From assembly GCF_033101155.1 (NCBI RefSeq), contig NZ_JAWMPX010000017.1:56387-120386 (forward strand): a stretch of 64,000 nt of DNA, given 5' to 3'. This DNA comes from Tropicimonas sp033101155. GTDB taxonomy: Bacteria; Pseudomonadota; Alphaproteobacteria; Rhodobacterales; Rhodobacteraceae. Positions 46,249 to 54,484 of this stretch are shown here, in pieces. The notes under the pieces are model-generated. The model saw nothing but the letters and a program-made list of their open reading frames with translations, ran no database searches and was not told the DNA's origin. Both the position numbers and the translations under genes were made by a program. Numbering within the stretch: position 1 is the first letter of the stretch; every line of letters starts with the position of its first letter.

Positions 46249-46719
46249 AGTGTTCCCGGTCAATATTTCATGGGTTTTCCGGCGTCAAGTCAGATCTCCG
46301 GCGTCGTTTCAGGAACACCGAGAAGAAACCTTTTCTGCCAGAACATAGCTCCAAGCTCAGGACAGATGGCCAGACACCAACGGTCGCCGCGAGACCGATG
46401 GCGGAAAAGACGACCTTCGGTCAGCCGTCGTCCGTGACGCTGGCAGGAGAGAAGCTGTCCCACCAGCGAGCGGCGCCGATGTTGCTCGATCCCGCTTCGG
46501 CGCGTGTGCGATGCGTGTTGGCAGACTGGGACGTGTCGTGGGTGCTGTCGAAGCTGTGCAGCCCGGCGGGCGCACCACGAAACAGCATTGACGTCAGAAG
46601 ACTTCAGCCAAGACCCCGTTCGCGCAAAGGGCGACCCACATTCCATTGTCACGCCGACCTTCGACGACCATCACGAAGCGACTGACTGTGGATTGTCACT
46701 GCGACACCCCACCCGCCAT
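46249..46719. other. Gene-free stretch after the tRNA
   Basis: Open frames on both strands here have Cys/Arg/His-rich translations without family character and no good Shine-Dalgarno. No terminator, IS end or phage attachment repeat is seen. Confidence 0.45.
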
Positions 46720-46968
46720 TCACGCCGCGAGGTCGTCTGTCGTCTCTGAATGCGCAGGGCCAATGCCGGTAAACTCAACGTGGATCCTGTGCGCGTCCAT
46801 CCCGCCATAAAGATGAATCCACAGACCGCAGCCGATATCGATGAAATGCATCATCAGGTCTGCCGGACGCTTCAGATCCGGGAAGGAGGCGATTTCGCGC
46901 TCGATCAGTTCGTCATAATGCGGGCGGCTATGCCCGTCGTGCCAGGAGATTTCCAACTTCATCTGCAT
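46720..46968 (-). CDS. Hypothetical small protein
   Basis: An 82-residue frame (alternative ATG two codons later) with a balanced composition that looks protein-like: KLEISWHDGHSRPHYDELI and ADLMMHFIDIGCGLWIHLYG. I recognise no family. Shine-Dalgarno evidence is weak. It lies upstream of and divergent from the membrane-protein gene at 47165. Confidence 0.35.
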   Translation of the reverse strand: MQMKLEISWHDGHSRPHYDELIEREIASFPDLKRPADLMMHFIDIGCGLWIHLYGGMDAHRIHVEFTGIGPAHSETTDDLAA

Positions 46969-47164
46969 CTCGTGTTTTCTCACATCTGATCGACATCGAT
47001 CTATGTGGCAGCAGGAACTCTTCGCATGTGGGTCGGACAGCCCGCCAGTTTGAGTCACGCAATCGCGGGACGAAACTCTCCCTTGAGTGCAAAGCTCGGA
47101 TTGCGCCATAACGCTCTGGTCCCGGTCCACATGTTTCGGGATGGGGAGTTCAATCGGAGAAGCC

Positions 47165-47839
47165 ATGTCCCGCGTTTCCGTACCAGTCATCACTTACCGG
47201 TGGATCACGTTCCTGCTCGCGATTGGCTATGTCGCGTACCAGTTCGGGACCGGTGACTGGTCAAACCCCGGCGGCCCTTTGAGATTTCTCACGATCTGGG
47301 CTTTGGTGCTTTCTGCATATTCCGCCTGGAGGATGCTGTCGATCAGCCTGGGGAAATCGGATCATCCCTATGAAGTTCCGGCGATGACGGCATCCGTGTT
47401 CAACATCATGGTCGTCTACCTCTATTGGAAGCTGTTTCTGATCAACCCTGATCTGGTGAATGGAAACGGACCGATCATCTGGCATCAGGAATACTACCTG
47501 CACGGGCTTGGACCCGCCTTGCAATTGATCGATGCGGTGTTCATCGGACAGGTCTTTCGACGGATCTGGCGTGGGGCGGCGGTTCTGCTTCTCATGGTGC
47601 CGATTTACGTGCTCTGGGCAGAGATGTTCGTCCAGCCTTTGAACGACACACCTGTTGGAAGCGTGACATCTGGCCTGCCCTATCCATTCCTCAACAACAT
47701 GGAATGGCCGGCGCGAGCGGAATTCTACGTGCTCTACGGCGGCATTGCTCTTGCGATTCTGACGGCATTGAGTGGCGTCGGATGGGTCGTCAAACGGTCG
47801 AGATCTACCGTTGGTTCCGCGAAGAGACCGCCGGTCTGA
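47165..47839 (+). CDS. Pr6Pr/FAR-17a-AIG1-like membrane protein
   Basis: A 224-residue membrane protein with about six helices. HGLGPALQLIDAVFIGQVF and PYPFLNNM resemble the HxxNxxxxxxD/E helix and the following PYPFLD motif of the Pr6Pr/AIG1-like family (eukaryotic AIG1 proteins hydrolyse fatty-acid esters of hydroxy fatty acids). The function of bacterial members is not established. ATG 47165 opens MSRVSVPVITYRW; the longer frame upstream is not protein-like. Convergent with the TspO gene. Confidence 0.65.
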   Translation: MSRVSVPVITYRWITFLLAIGYVAYQFGTGDWSNPGGPLRFLTIWALVLSAYSAWRMLSISLGKSDHPYEVPAMTASVFNIMVVYLYWKLFLINPDLVNGNGPIIWHQEYYLHGLGPALQLIDAVFIGQVFRRIWRGAAVLLLMVPIYVLWAEMFVQPLNDTPVGSVTSGLPYPFLNNMEWPARAEFYVLYGGIALAILTALSGVGWVVKRSRSTVGSAKRPPV

Positions 47840-47877
47840 TCGCCCACAAGCGCCAATCGAGCATCAAAAGGCAGCGA

Positions 47878-48348
47878 TCAATTCGGATCGGCACCCTGCT
47901 CCGGGTTCAACCGCAGGATCGAGACGTTGAGGCAAAGGGCGATTGATACCCAGCCGACATATGGAATCAGCAACGCACCGGCCAAAGTGTCGACCTGAAA
48001 GAATGCCAGCATCGCTGCTGCCGCCGAAACCCAAAGCAGACTGATAACAACCAATCCGGTGCGCATTTGGTGCAGGCCAAAGAAGACGGGCGTCCAAAGG
48101 GTGTTGAGCGCAATCTGGAGCGCCCATAGCGCCAATGCGAGCCCGCTTCCTTCGACGACGGCAACGCGCGCGGCCGCCCAGGACATCAAGAGGTAAAGAG
48201 AGGTCCAGGCGACAGAGAACACCCAACCCGGCGGCGTCCACGCCGGTTTCCTCAGATCGCGATACCAGGTGCCCGGTGCGAAAAGCGCCCCCGTCGATCC
48301 TGCCGCGACGCATGTTGCCAGAAAGACAAGAAACAGAATGAACGTCAT
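47878..48348 (-). CDS. tspO: TspO/MBR tryptophan-rich sensory protein
   Basis: A 156-residue five-helix membrane protein of the TspO (peripheral benzodiazepine receptor) family, which binds and may export or degrade tetrapyrroles and senses oxygen/light stress in Rhodobacter. The signature WYRDLRKPAWTPPGWVFSVAW is complete, with the Trp-rich helices following (ALWALQIALNTLWTPVFFG). It stands in a - strand set with the CIA30 and FAD-oxidoreductase genes. Confidence 0.93.
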   Translation of the reverse strand: MTFILFLVFLATCVAAGSTGALFAPGTWYRDLRKPAWTPPGWVFSVAWTSLYLLMSWAAARVAVVEGSGLALALWALQIALNTLWTPVFFGLHQMRTGLVVISLLWVSAAAAMLAFFQVDTLAGALLIPYVGWVSIALCLNVSILRLNPEQGADPN

Positions 48349-48399
48349 GAATTCCCACTCTTCAGTCAGCGGCATCCAATGCCTGGGCATCGGGACGGC

Positions 48400-48945
48400 T
48401 CAATAAACGCCAATTTCGGCCAGTGAAACATCCGCACTATGATCCCTGCCGAAGGCAACGAGGCCAATCGAACGGACTGTCTCAGGCGACACACGTTTCG
48501 GGAGCAATTTCCCCGATGGTTTGAAGGCCGACCAGGGCAACGAAACCTCGCGCCAGACCGGCTCTGTCTCGAACACTGCCTGGTAATACTGCCACGGAAA
48601 GCGGGTGGCGCGGGTTCGAAGGTGAATGAAATAGCGCTCGCCATTGCCGCGCACCTTCAGGACCAGCCCCTGATCCTCCTGTCCGAGGGACTCGATCATG
48701 GTCCGGACTTGAATGAACCCACCTCGATTTTCAGTGCTGACCTCTCCCGTCAAGCGAATGAAGTCCCGGCCATTTTCGCTGCCGAGATCGGATTGCCCCT
48801 TGGAGACGCCCCCCATGACAGTGTCCGCAACATAGCTCCATGTGAGTTTGGTGGCCGGTTTCATCTTTGGGGTCATTGCGCTGTCACCCAATCCTGCAGT
48901 CGCGGAGACCACCAGAATCGCCGCCAGAACCGTGCTTCTGATCAT
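48400..48945 (-). CDS. CIA30-family protein
   Basis: A 181-residue protein with an export signal (residues 1-20) and a CIA30/NDUFAF1-like domain. Typical segments are SYVADTVMGGVSKGQSDL, GGFIQVRTM and GLVLKVRGNGERYFIHLRT. The eukaryotic relative assembles complex I; bacterial members often stand in light-stress clusters beside photolyase and TspO. Here it is 51 bases before the tspO gene. Confidence 0.85.
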   Translation of the reverse strand: MIRSTVLAAILVVSATAGLGDSAMTPKMKPATKLTWSYVADTVMGGVSKGQSDLGSENGRDFIRLTGEVSTENRGGFIQVRTMIESLGQEDQGLVLKVRGNGERYFIHLRTRATRFPWQYYQAVFETEPVWREVSLPWSAFKPSGKLLPKRVSPETVRSIGLVAFGRDHSADVSLAEIGVY

Positions 48946-49082
48946 AGACCAAGACCTTCTTCTCCATTCCAAAGGATAACATAGCCCGGTCGAAAAAAAT
49001 GGCACATTGGCCTTCACGCGGACCTGGCGGATCCACAAGACGCTCACGTCAGACACTCCATATTCGGACGCCTCACCACGTC

Positions 49083-50180
49083 CTAAAGGGTGCTCAGGAC
49101 GCGTCGTGCCGTTGTTTCCCCCGCGACGAGGGCACCTTCAATCAGTCCCGGGCTGATATTGGACGTCTCGGAACCCGCGAACCACAAGCGATTGTCGAGA
49201 TGGCAGTCTCGGAGCACGTCTGGGCCAACAACCGGATGCTCGGGTGGCGTCGCCCTATCGATCTCGCTGCAAATGAGTGGTTCTCTCGCCCAATCCTGCA
49301 AGATCAGGTCTCGTGGCTGTGCAGCATCCAGACCAAAACAGCGCACCAGTTGCTCCAGTATGGCTGCGCGCAATCCCTCGGCATCTCGTCGTCGATCCTC
49401 GGCAGGCCACCCGACGAACCCGAACAAGGCCCCCATCTCGGCACCTTCCGGCGAATGATCATGAATCTCGACAAGCGGACCGACCCGGCTGGCCACCCGT
49501 CCGGACAGCCCCTGATCCCGCCAGAACGGCTGGTCGTAGAGGATCACCGCTTTCGCCTGCTGCCCCATCCATGTCGGTATCCGTCGCATTATCCCGGACA
49601 TGTCTGGATCAAGCGCGCCGATCCCGATCCGCTCTCCGACGATCCGCAATGGTGCCGCAAGAATTGTCGCCGAACAGGTGGTGGTTGTTCCGTCGCGCAT
49701 GAGAAGGCGCAAGGACGCTCCATCGACATCGATCGCGGTGACCTCGGCGCCAAGCCTGACCGTGCCGGGATCAAGTCTTTCCTCGAGCGCTTCGGCGATC
49801 GAGCCCGGCCCACCAACCAATCGGGTTATCCCGTCCTGAGAGGGAAGCGGCTGCGTGATCACTTGAGATCCGAATCCATCCAGCACGGCCTCGCCAAGTT
49901 CAAATTGCGGGAACGACCGGACAGAGAGGTCATTCATCCATCGCTGAACATGTGGTTGCCATCTCGGCCAGACCCATGTTGGCCCGGTGTCGAAACGGAC
50001 GCTCTCGGAGCCCGGCTCCGAAACCGAGCGAACCCGTCCACCGGTCCGCCGCGATCCTTCGAGGATCAAGACCTGCTTTCCGGCGCGTTGCAGACACAAG
50101 GCGGCGGTCAGCCCCGCGATACCAGCCCCGACGACAACACATTCCGTCACTTGCTCTATCCCGCTTTCAGGTAAGGTCAA
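49083..50180 (-). CDS. FAD-dependent amine oxidoreductase-like protein
   Basis: A 365-residue flavoprotein. The N-terminal dinucleotide site is CVVVGAGIAGLTAALCLQRAGKQVLILEGS and is followed by RTGGRVRSV, the amine-oxidase/phytoene-desaturase motif. The C-terminal FAD contact is LWFAGSETSNISPGLIEGALVAGETTARRVL. The substrate is unknown; related genes in light clusters are annotated only as NAD(P)/FAD oxidoreductases. It lies 137 bases upstream of the CIA30 gene on the same strand. Confidence 0.88.
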   Translation of the reverse strand: MTLPESGIEQVTECVVVGAGIAGLTAALCLQRAGKQVLILEGSRRTGGRVRSVSEPGSESVRFDTGPTWVWPRWQPHVQRWMNDLSVRSFPQFELGEAVLDGFGSQVITQPLPSQDGITRLVGGPGSIAEALEERLDPGTVRLGAEVTAIDVDGASLRLLMRDGTTTTCSATILAAPLRIVGERIGIGALDPDMSGIMRRIPTWMGQQAKAVILYDQPFWRDQGLSGRVASRVGPLVEIHDHSPEGAEMGALFGFVGWPAEDRRRDAEGLRAAILEQLVRCFGLDAAQPRDLILQDWAREPLICSEIDRATPPEHPVVGPDVLRDCHLDNRLWFAGSETSNISPGLIEGALVAGETTARRVLSTL

Positions 50181-50378
50181 CGCCGGGAACCGGACGCCTT
50201 TCGCAGGCTACCGGCAAAGCACCCTGCAGGAAATGCATATCGGGTCTGAAGTTTCTCCCAGTTGTTCAAAACCGTTTTGACCCTAAATTAATGACCAACG
50301 AGAGCGCTAACATCACGACCCGAAGCGCTTTGAACCGCTGATCCGGAGAGGGCTCCGGACAAACTGAGGATACTGAAA

Positions 50379-50600
50379 ATGGCCTATGCTTCCGCCACCC
50401 CCCGCGTCGAGATCACCGTCAACACAAGCTGGTTCAGCAACCTGATCGAAAGCTTCAAGCTTCGGGTCGAGCGCGCACGCGCCTACCGCCAAACCTATGA
50501 CGAACTGTCGATGATGTCCGAGCGCGAACTGGCCGATATCAACCTCAGCGGTTTGAGCATCCGTGATGTGGCACATGAGGCGGCTCTCCGCGTGCATTGA
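50379..50600 (+). CDS. DUF1127 small protein
   Basis: A 73-residue protein with the DUF1127 motif at the C-terminus (YDELSMMSERELADINLSGLSIRDVA). Alphaproteobacterial DUF1127 proteins are small, basic and linked to RNA turnover or phosphate and carbon metabolism; the role here is unknown. A clear terminator follows at 50649. Confidence 0.85.
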   Translation: MAYASATPRVEITVNTSWFSNLIESFKLRVERARAYRQTYDELSMMSERELADINLSGLSIRDVAHEAALRVH

Positions 50601-50648
50601 CAAACACTTCCCTCCGAGACCCACCCTCCTCCCAGGGTCTCCGGAACA

Positions 50649-50686
50649 GGCGGCGACACCCCCTCCCTGGTGTCGCCGCCTTTTTT
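50649..50686 (+). terminator. Rho-independent terminator after the DUF1127 gene
   Basis: A 12-bp stem (GGCGGCGACACC at 50649-50660, GGTGTCGCCGCC at 50669-50680) with an 8-base loop, followed by TTTTTT. Confidence 0.92.
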
Positions 50687-50704
50687 ACGGCTGGGTCGCC
50701 CCGA

Positions 50705-51433
50705 TCAGGGTGAGGTAAGCCATTCCTTCGCCTGCGCAGCGTCGGCCTCGTCAAAGAAACGGCTCTCTGCTTTCAGAAACTGTCCCATGAAGCGTTGCGC
50801 CATGTGTTGCCAGGCCTTGTTGCCAATAACGGCGACGCGATCCGGCAGCGACGCATGTTCCCGAACGAGGCTGAAATGCGCGGCGAGGGCGGAGATGCCT
50901 TGCCATCCGGTGAACTCGGTCAGATCGAGCAACAGACGGAAGCCATCACGCTCGCGGATCCGCGCATCGAGATCTCCCTCAGCCTGCCTGTAGGCGTCCG
51001 GATCAATGTCGCCAAGCAAACGCACCTCCACGCACGGCCCACCAAGGTCGACAATATGAATGGCGCCCAGGGACTCCCGCAGCCAAAGGCGGGCCTGCTG
51101 AACCTCTGCGAGCGGGAACACCTGTACGGGGCATGGAAGCACCGGGGAGGCCAGTCGAACCGATGTCCGCATCCAGCCAATGTCGGTGACGACGGCGATG
51201 CGATCAAATCCCCGCCAATGAGACAGGCCGAGTTTCGTGTCGGCCCAGGCGGCGCCAAGATCGTAGCCCTCGAAGTCCTCGCCGGCGACAACCAGCATGC
51301 GAATACTGTCATGCTCGGACAGCGCGGCTTCAATTGCCGGCTCCAACGCGCCTTTATAGTCGGCGCTGACAATCTTGCCGGACATGGTCGCTTCGATCAG
51401 TGCGCCATTCATTCCCGTTTCAATCGTAATCAT
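50705..51433 (-). CDS. Tandem SpoIIAA/STAS-like protein
   Basis: A 242-residue protein made of two SpoIIAA-like (PF11964) domains, about residues 1-118 and 122-242. Both halves share the pattern of a strand followed by a D(Y/A) helix and a conserved RIAVVxD or RVAVIGN strand with a W near it (FDRIAVVTDIGWMRT and PDRVAVIGNKAWQHM). It probably arose by duplication. Function unknown; single-domain relatives are thought to respond to stress. Confidence 0.8.
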   Translation of the reverse strand: MITIETGMNGALIEATMSGKIVSADYKGALEPAIEAALSEHDSIRMLVVAGEDFEGYDLGAAWADTKLGLSHWRGFDRIAVVTDIGWMRTSVRLASPVLPCPVQVFPLAEVQQARLWLRESLGAIHIVDLGGPCVEVRLLGDIDPDAYRQAEGDLDARIRERDGFRLLLDLTEFTGWQGISALAAHFSLVREHASLPDRVAVIGNKAWQHMAQRFMGQFLKAESRFFDEADAAQAKEWLTSP

Positions 51434-51534
51434 GGTCGAGAACTCCCTTTGCCTTTTTGGTCGCGCCTGTCACGGCTTGCGCCCACCTTCATTGAGTCCC
51501 AACGTGCCGCAGAAACAAGCGAAACGGAACGATC

Positions 51535-52173
51535 ATGTCACAAACCCTTCTTTGCTTCGGTGATAGCAACACGCATGGCACCCCGCCCATCACGACTCCG
51601 GGAACCTATGCCCGCTACGACATGTCGATCCGTTGGCCACAGCTGACCAGCGCAGCCCTCGGAGAAGACTGGAACCTCGTGGAGGAAGGGCTGCCCGGGC
51701 GAACGGCCCAGTTCGAAGATCCGATCATGGGGGCGTTCATGGACGGCCGACCGGGGCTGAGGATCGCCTTGCAGAGCCACGGCCCCATCGATGTTATGAC
51801 GCTCATGCTTGGAACGAATGACGTGAAGACGCGCTTTGGTGCGACCGCTGAAAAAGTGACAGCCGGGATCGCAGGTCTTCTGGATATTGCGCTTGGCGAT
51901 GACATGCAGACCCGCCACAACGGCTTCAAGGTTCTGCTCATTTGCCCTCCACCCGTGCAGGAAAGCGGACCGTTCGCCGGAGAATTCTACGGCGGCGAAG
52001 CCGTGTCGGGCGCGCTTCCTCCGCTATATGAAAACCTGGCTAGGGCCAGGGGAATCGGTTTCCTCGACGCCGGGCGCGTCCTGGAAGTCAGTCCGGTGGA
52101 TGGCGTCCACTATGCCCCGGATGGGCATGTCCTGCTCGGCAGAGCGGTTGCCAATGCTGTCAGGGCCTTTTGA
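51535..52173 (+). CDS. SGNH/GDSL hydrolase (arylesterase-like)
   Basis: A 212-residue serine hydrolase: block I with the catalytic Ser is CFGDSNTHG, block III is MLGTNDVKTRFG, and the catalytic Asp and His are in SPVDGVHYAPDGH. It likely cleaves acyl esters; this type acts on aryl esters, lysophospholipids or acetyl groups of sugars. No signal peptide, so it is cytoplasmic. Starts 101 bases after the divergent STAS-like gene. Confidence 0.9.
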   Translation: MSQTLLCFGDSNTHGTPPITTPGTYARYDMSIRWPQLTSAALGEDWNLVEEGLPGRTAQFEDPIMGAFMDGRPGLRIALQSHGPIDVMTLMLGTNDVKTRFGATAEKVTAGIAGLLDIALGDDMQTRHNGFKVLLICPPPVQESGPFAGEFYGGEAVSGALPPLYENLARARGIGFLDAGRVLEVSPVDGVHYAPDGHVLLGRAVANAVRAF

Positions 52174-52384
52174 CCTGAGCGAGGGCGACGAGATCATCGT
52201 CTTGCAGGATTGGGCAGCAGGAGTCCTGGCGACACATGAACCTTGAGGAGTTGCGCCTGGACGATTTCTGATGACCCAAATCGACCCGTCCTGAATCGTG
52301 CAACGATTTGTTTTCAGCCGCGCAAAGCAAGTGGTGCGGACATAGGCCAAGATTGCTACCATTCCATCATCGGAGGTGGTCCAA

Positions 52385-52795
52385 ATGGACATTCGAGCGC
52401 TCTTGATCGTCTCGTTGACTGCTGGCGCAAGCGCCGTCTCGGCACAGGGTACGGATCCGGACGCCGGACGGGACATCTACATGTCCTATTGCGTGCAATG
52501 TCATGGCTTCGAGGCAAAGGGCGCCGGACCAATGGCGGAAATCCTTGCCGTCGAAACACCGGACCTGACCGGCCTTGCCGCGCAAAACGAGGGCGTTTTT
52601 CCGACCGCGACCGTTGCCATGAAGATCGACGGTCGGACACAGATCCTCGCGCATGGCGGAGACATGCCGCTCTTCGGCGCGTTTTTTGATGCCGGCAGGA
52701 ACGTGACGATGCGAATGCCGAGCGGGCAACCGATCATGATGAGTCAGACGCTCGCCGATCTGGTCGACTATCTGGAGACCTTGCAGGCGCAATGA
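52385..52795 (+). CDS. Periplasmic monoheme cytochrome c
   Basis: A 136-residue class I cytochrome c with a signal peptide (residues 1-20) and one heme motif CVQCH at 36-40. A Met ligand probably lies in the C-terminal region (MRMPSGQPIMM). ATG 52385 follows GGAGGT by seven bases. It resembles the cytochrome at 55797 in both halves (DLTGLAAQNEGVFP against DLTSLAATNGGLFP), so the two are paralogs. It may feed or take electrons from the hexaheme/barrel proteins. Confidence 0.9.
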   Translation: MDIRALLIVSLTAGASAVSAQGTDPDAGRDIYMSYCVQCHGFEAKGAGPMAEILAVETPDLTGLAAQNEGVFPTATVAMKIDGRTQILAHGGDMPLFGAFFDAGRNVTMRMPSGQPIMMSQTLADLVDYLETLQAQ

Positions 52796-52834
52796 ACACG
52801 TTGCGCCGATAATCTGCCTTGAGGAGCCCCCCCC

Positions 52835-53443
52835 ATGAGACCGCCGGAACAGTTTGACGCAGAGATTGTCGATGAGGGCCAGACCCGTACCCGCGAAGCA
52901 CTGAGCGACAGGCTCGCCGGCTTGTGGTGGACGTTTGTCCTGCGCGGCATTCTGGCAGGAACCGTCGGGATTGCCGCGCTGTTCTGGCCCACCGGCAGTA
53001 TCTCTCTGCTGCTGCAACTGGTTGGATTGCTGTTGCTTCTGGATGGTGGGTTGACGCTCTTCGGCCTGGGACGGAAAGGCGCCGCGGGTGGCGTCGGAAT
53101 TGGCGCGATCCTGATTGGCCTGGTGCTTCTGATCTGGCCCGAAGGCGCCGCGCGGATCACCTTTGTCCTTCTTGGCGCCTGGGCGTTGATCATCGGCGTC
53201 GGGTCTCTGATCACATGGCAACAAATGCCCAAATGGGACCCTGAACGTTCAACGGCTCTCGGTGTCGCGATCCTGGCCTCGCTCATCGGACTGGTGCTTG
53301 TCTTCTGGCCGGGATCGGGGCTCGTCGCTCTCGGCTGGGCCATTGCTTTTGCCGCGCTTGCCATCGCCATTGTGATGTTCTGGCTGGCAACGCGGTTCAA
53401 GCGGGCAAATGAACGGCTGCAGATGCGTGAGGTCAACCGATAG
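52835..53443 (+). CDS. HdeD-family membrane protein
   Basis: A 202-residue protein with six predicted helices in three hairpins (DUF308 layout). Segments such as LRGILAGTVGIAALFWP and ALIIGVGSLITW are typical. HdeD helps acid resistance in E. coli; the role here is unknown. It lies 39 bases after the cytochrome gene and may be co-transcribed. Confidence 0.85.
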   Translation: MRPPEQFDAEIVDEGQTRTREALSDRLAGLWWTFVLRGILAGTVGIAALFWPTGSISLLLQLVGLLLLLDGGLTLFGLGRKGAAGGVGIGAILIGLVLLIWPEGAARITFVLLGAWALIIGVGSLITWQQMPKWDPERSTALGVAILASLIGLVLVFWPGSGLVALGWAIAFAALAIAIVMFWLATRFKRANERLQMREVNR

Positions 53444-53786
53444 CTGCGGCGCGGCGGAGTACCACCGCCCGGATCAGTTTCCAGACGAAGCATGCCGGGT
53501 CTTGCGGACTGGGCTGCGGCCTCCCAAAGGGCGAAACTTCAAGGCAGTTTCGTCCATTGGGACACAGTTGGTGAATGATTGAGCAGCAAGCACATCCAAA
53601 CTTGTTTGGTCTGTAATCCGATGTATGGTCGGAGTTATGACAAGGGGAGTCTGAAGGTTGCTGACCGGACGGTTTATTTGCCGAATCCGTGATGTGAACG
53701 AGAAGAGAGGCTGAACCTGGTCTTCCGATCAGTCGATCCAACCCTGTCAGGATCGACTGGCGAGACCACGGTCTTTCTTCCCCTCA
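53444..53786. other. Gene-free stretch before the hexaheme cytochrome
   Basis: No supported gene. A perfect palindrome CCAAAC-TT-GTTTGG lies at 53596-53609 and could be an operator for the cytochrome genes downstream. A GC-poor stretch at 53570-53690 surrounds it and may hold the promoter. Confidence 0.45.
53596..53609. promoter_or_regulatory. Palindrome, possible operator of the cytochrome genes
   Basis: CCAAAC, TT, GTTTGG: a perfect inverted repeat about 190 bases before the hexaheme cytochrome. Its regulator is unknown. Confidence 0.35.
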
Positions 53787-54434
53787 TTGAGTGGATCACA
53801 CAAAGTAAATTGCCCAAACCGGCAGCCGGGGTGCTTGGTTTTGGAAGGCTCGGGGAACATCCGGATCCGCTGGAGAGCGATAGGTGTATCGCTGACGGTC
53901 TTTCTTTTACTTCTCGCGGGTGCACCTGACGGCGTCGCCGAAGGTGATCAGGAACGGGCACAGAAGCAACTTCGTCTCGGGCGCGGTCGGATTTCGGGCC
54001 ACGACGGAACTCAGAGCTCGGTACTTGCGCCTTGTTCCGTTTGCCATCTCGATCGAAGGGTTCTGCCGGACGCTCACGCCCCGACCGGCGATGTGCATTT
54101 GGCTCATTGTCGAACATGCCATGCCGAAGGACGGACCGCATCTTCGATCAAAGGCATTTTGCCGCTCGATCATATCCACGCTCTGGCCGGGCTCGGCTGC
54201 CAGCAATGCCACGGCGACGGCGTTCCCATGATCGATACCTCCATTCAGATCTGTACACAGTGCCACGGACCGCAAGAGGCACTTGCCGCCCGTACGCGCG
54301 ATTCCTTTCCCGTAAATCCGCATATTTCTCCCCATGACGAAATGTTCGAGGAGTGCTCTCTATGCCATTTCCAGCATTCGGAACCGATCGATGTCTGTTC
54401 GACCTGCCACGACTTCGCGTTCTTCCAAGAGTAG
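53787..54434 (+). CDS. Hexaheme c-type cytochrome
   Basis: Up to 215 residues with a signal peptide (IGVSLTVFLLLLAGAPDGVA, ending about residue 51) and six CXXCH heme motifs: CSVCH (83), CRTCH (108), CQQCH (138), CTQCH (156), CSLCH (190) and CSTCH (204), with many spare His as sixth ligands. The spacing recalls cytochrome c7/c3-type multiheme proteins, made for electron relay in the periplasm. No ATG is available; TTG at 53787 or at 53841 must be the start. The next gene, which has two more hemes and a barrel, follows 50 bases later. Secreted and heme-loaded by the Ccm system. Confidence 0.85.
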   Translation: MSGSHKVNCPNRQPGCLVLEGSGNIRIRWRAIGVSLTVFLLLLAGAPDGVAEGDQERAQKQLRLGRGRISGHDGTQSSVLAPCSVCHLDRRVLPDAHAPTGDVHLAHCRTCHAEGRTASSIKGILPLDHIHALAGLGCQQCHGDGVPMIDTSIQICTQCHGPQEALAARTRDSFPVNPHISPHDEMFEECSLCHFQHSEPIDVCSTCHDFAFFQE

Positions 54435-54484
54435 GCCGTCGCGGACATGCCGAAGCGGAGCCGGGGTCTGGCCCCACCGGGCGT

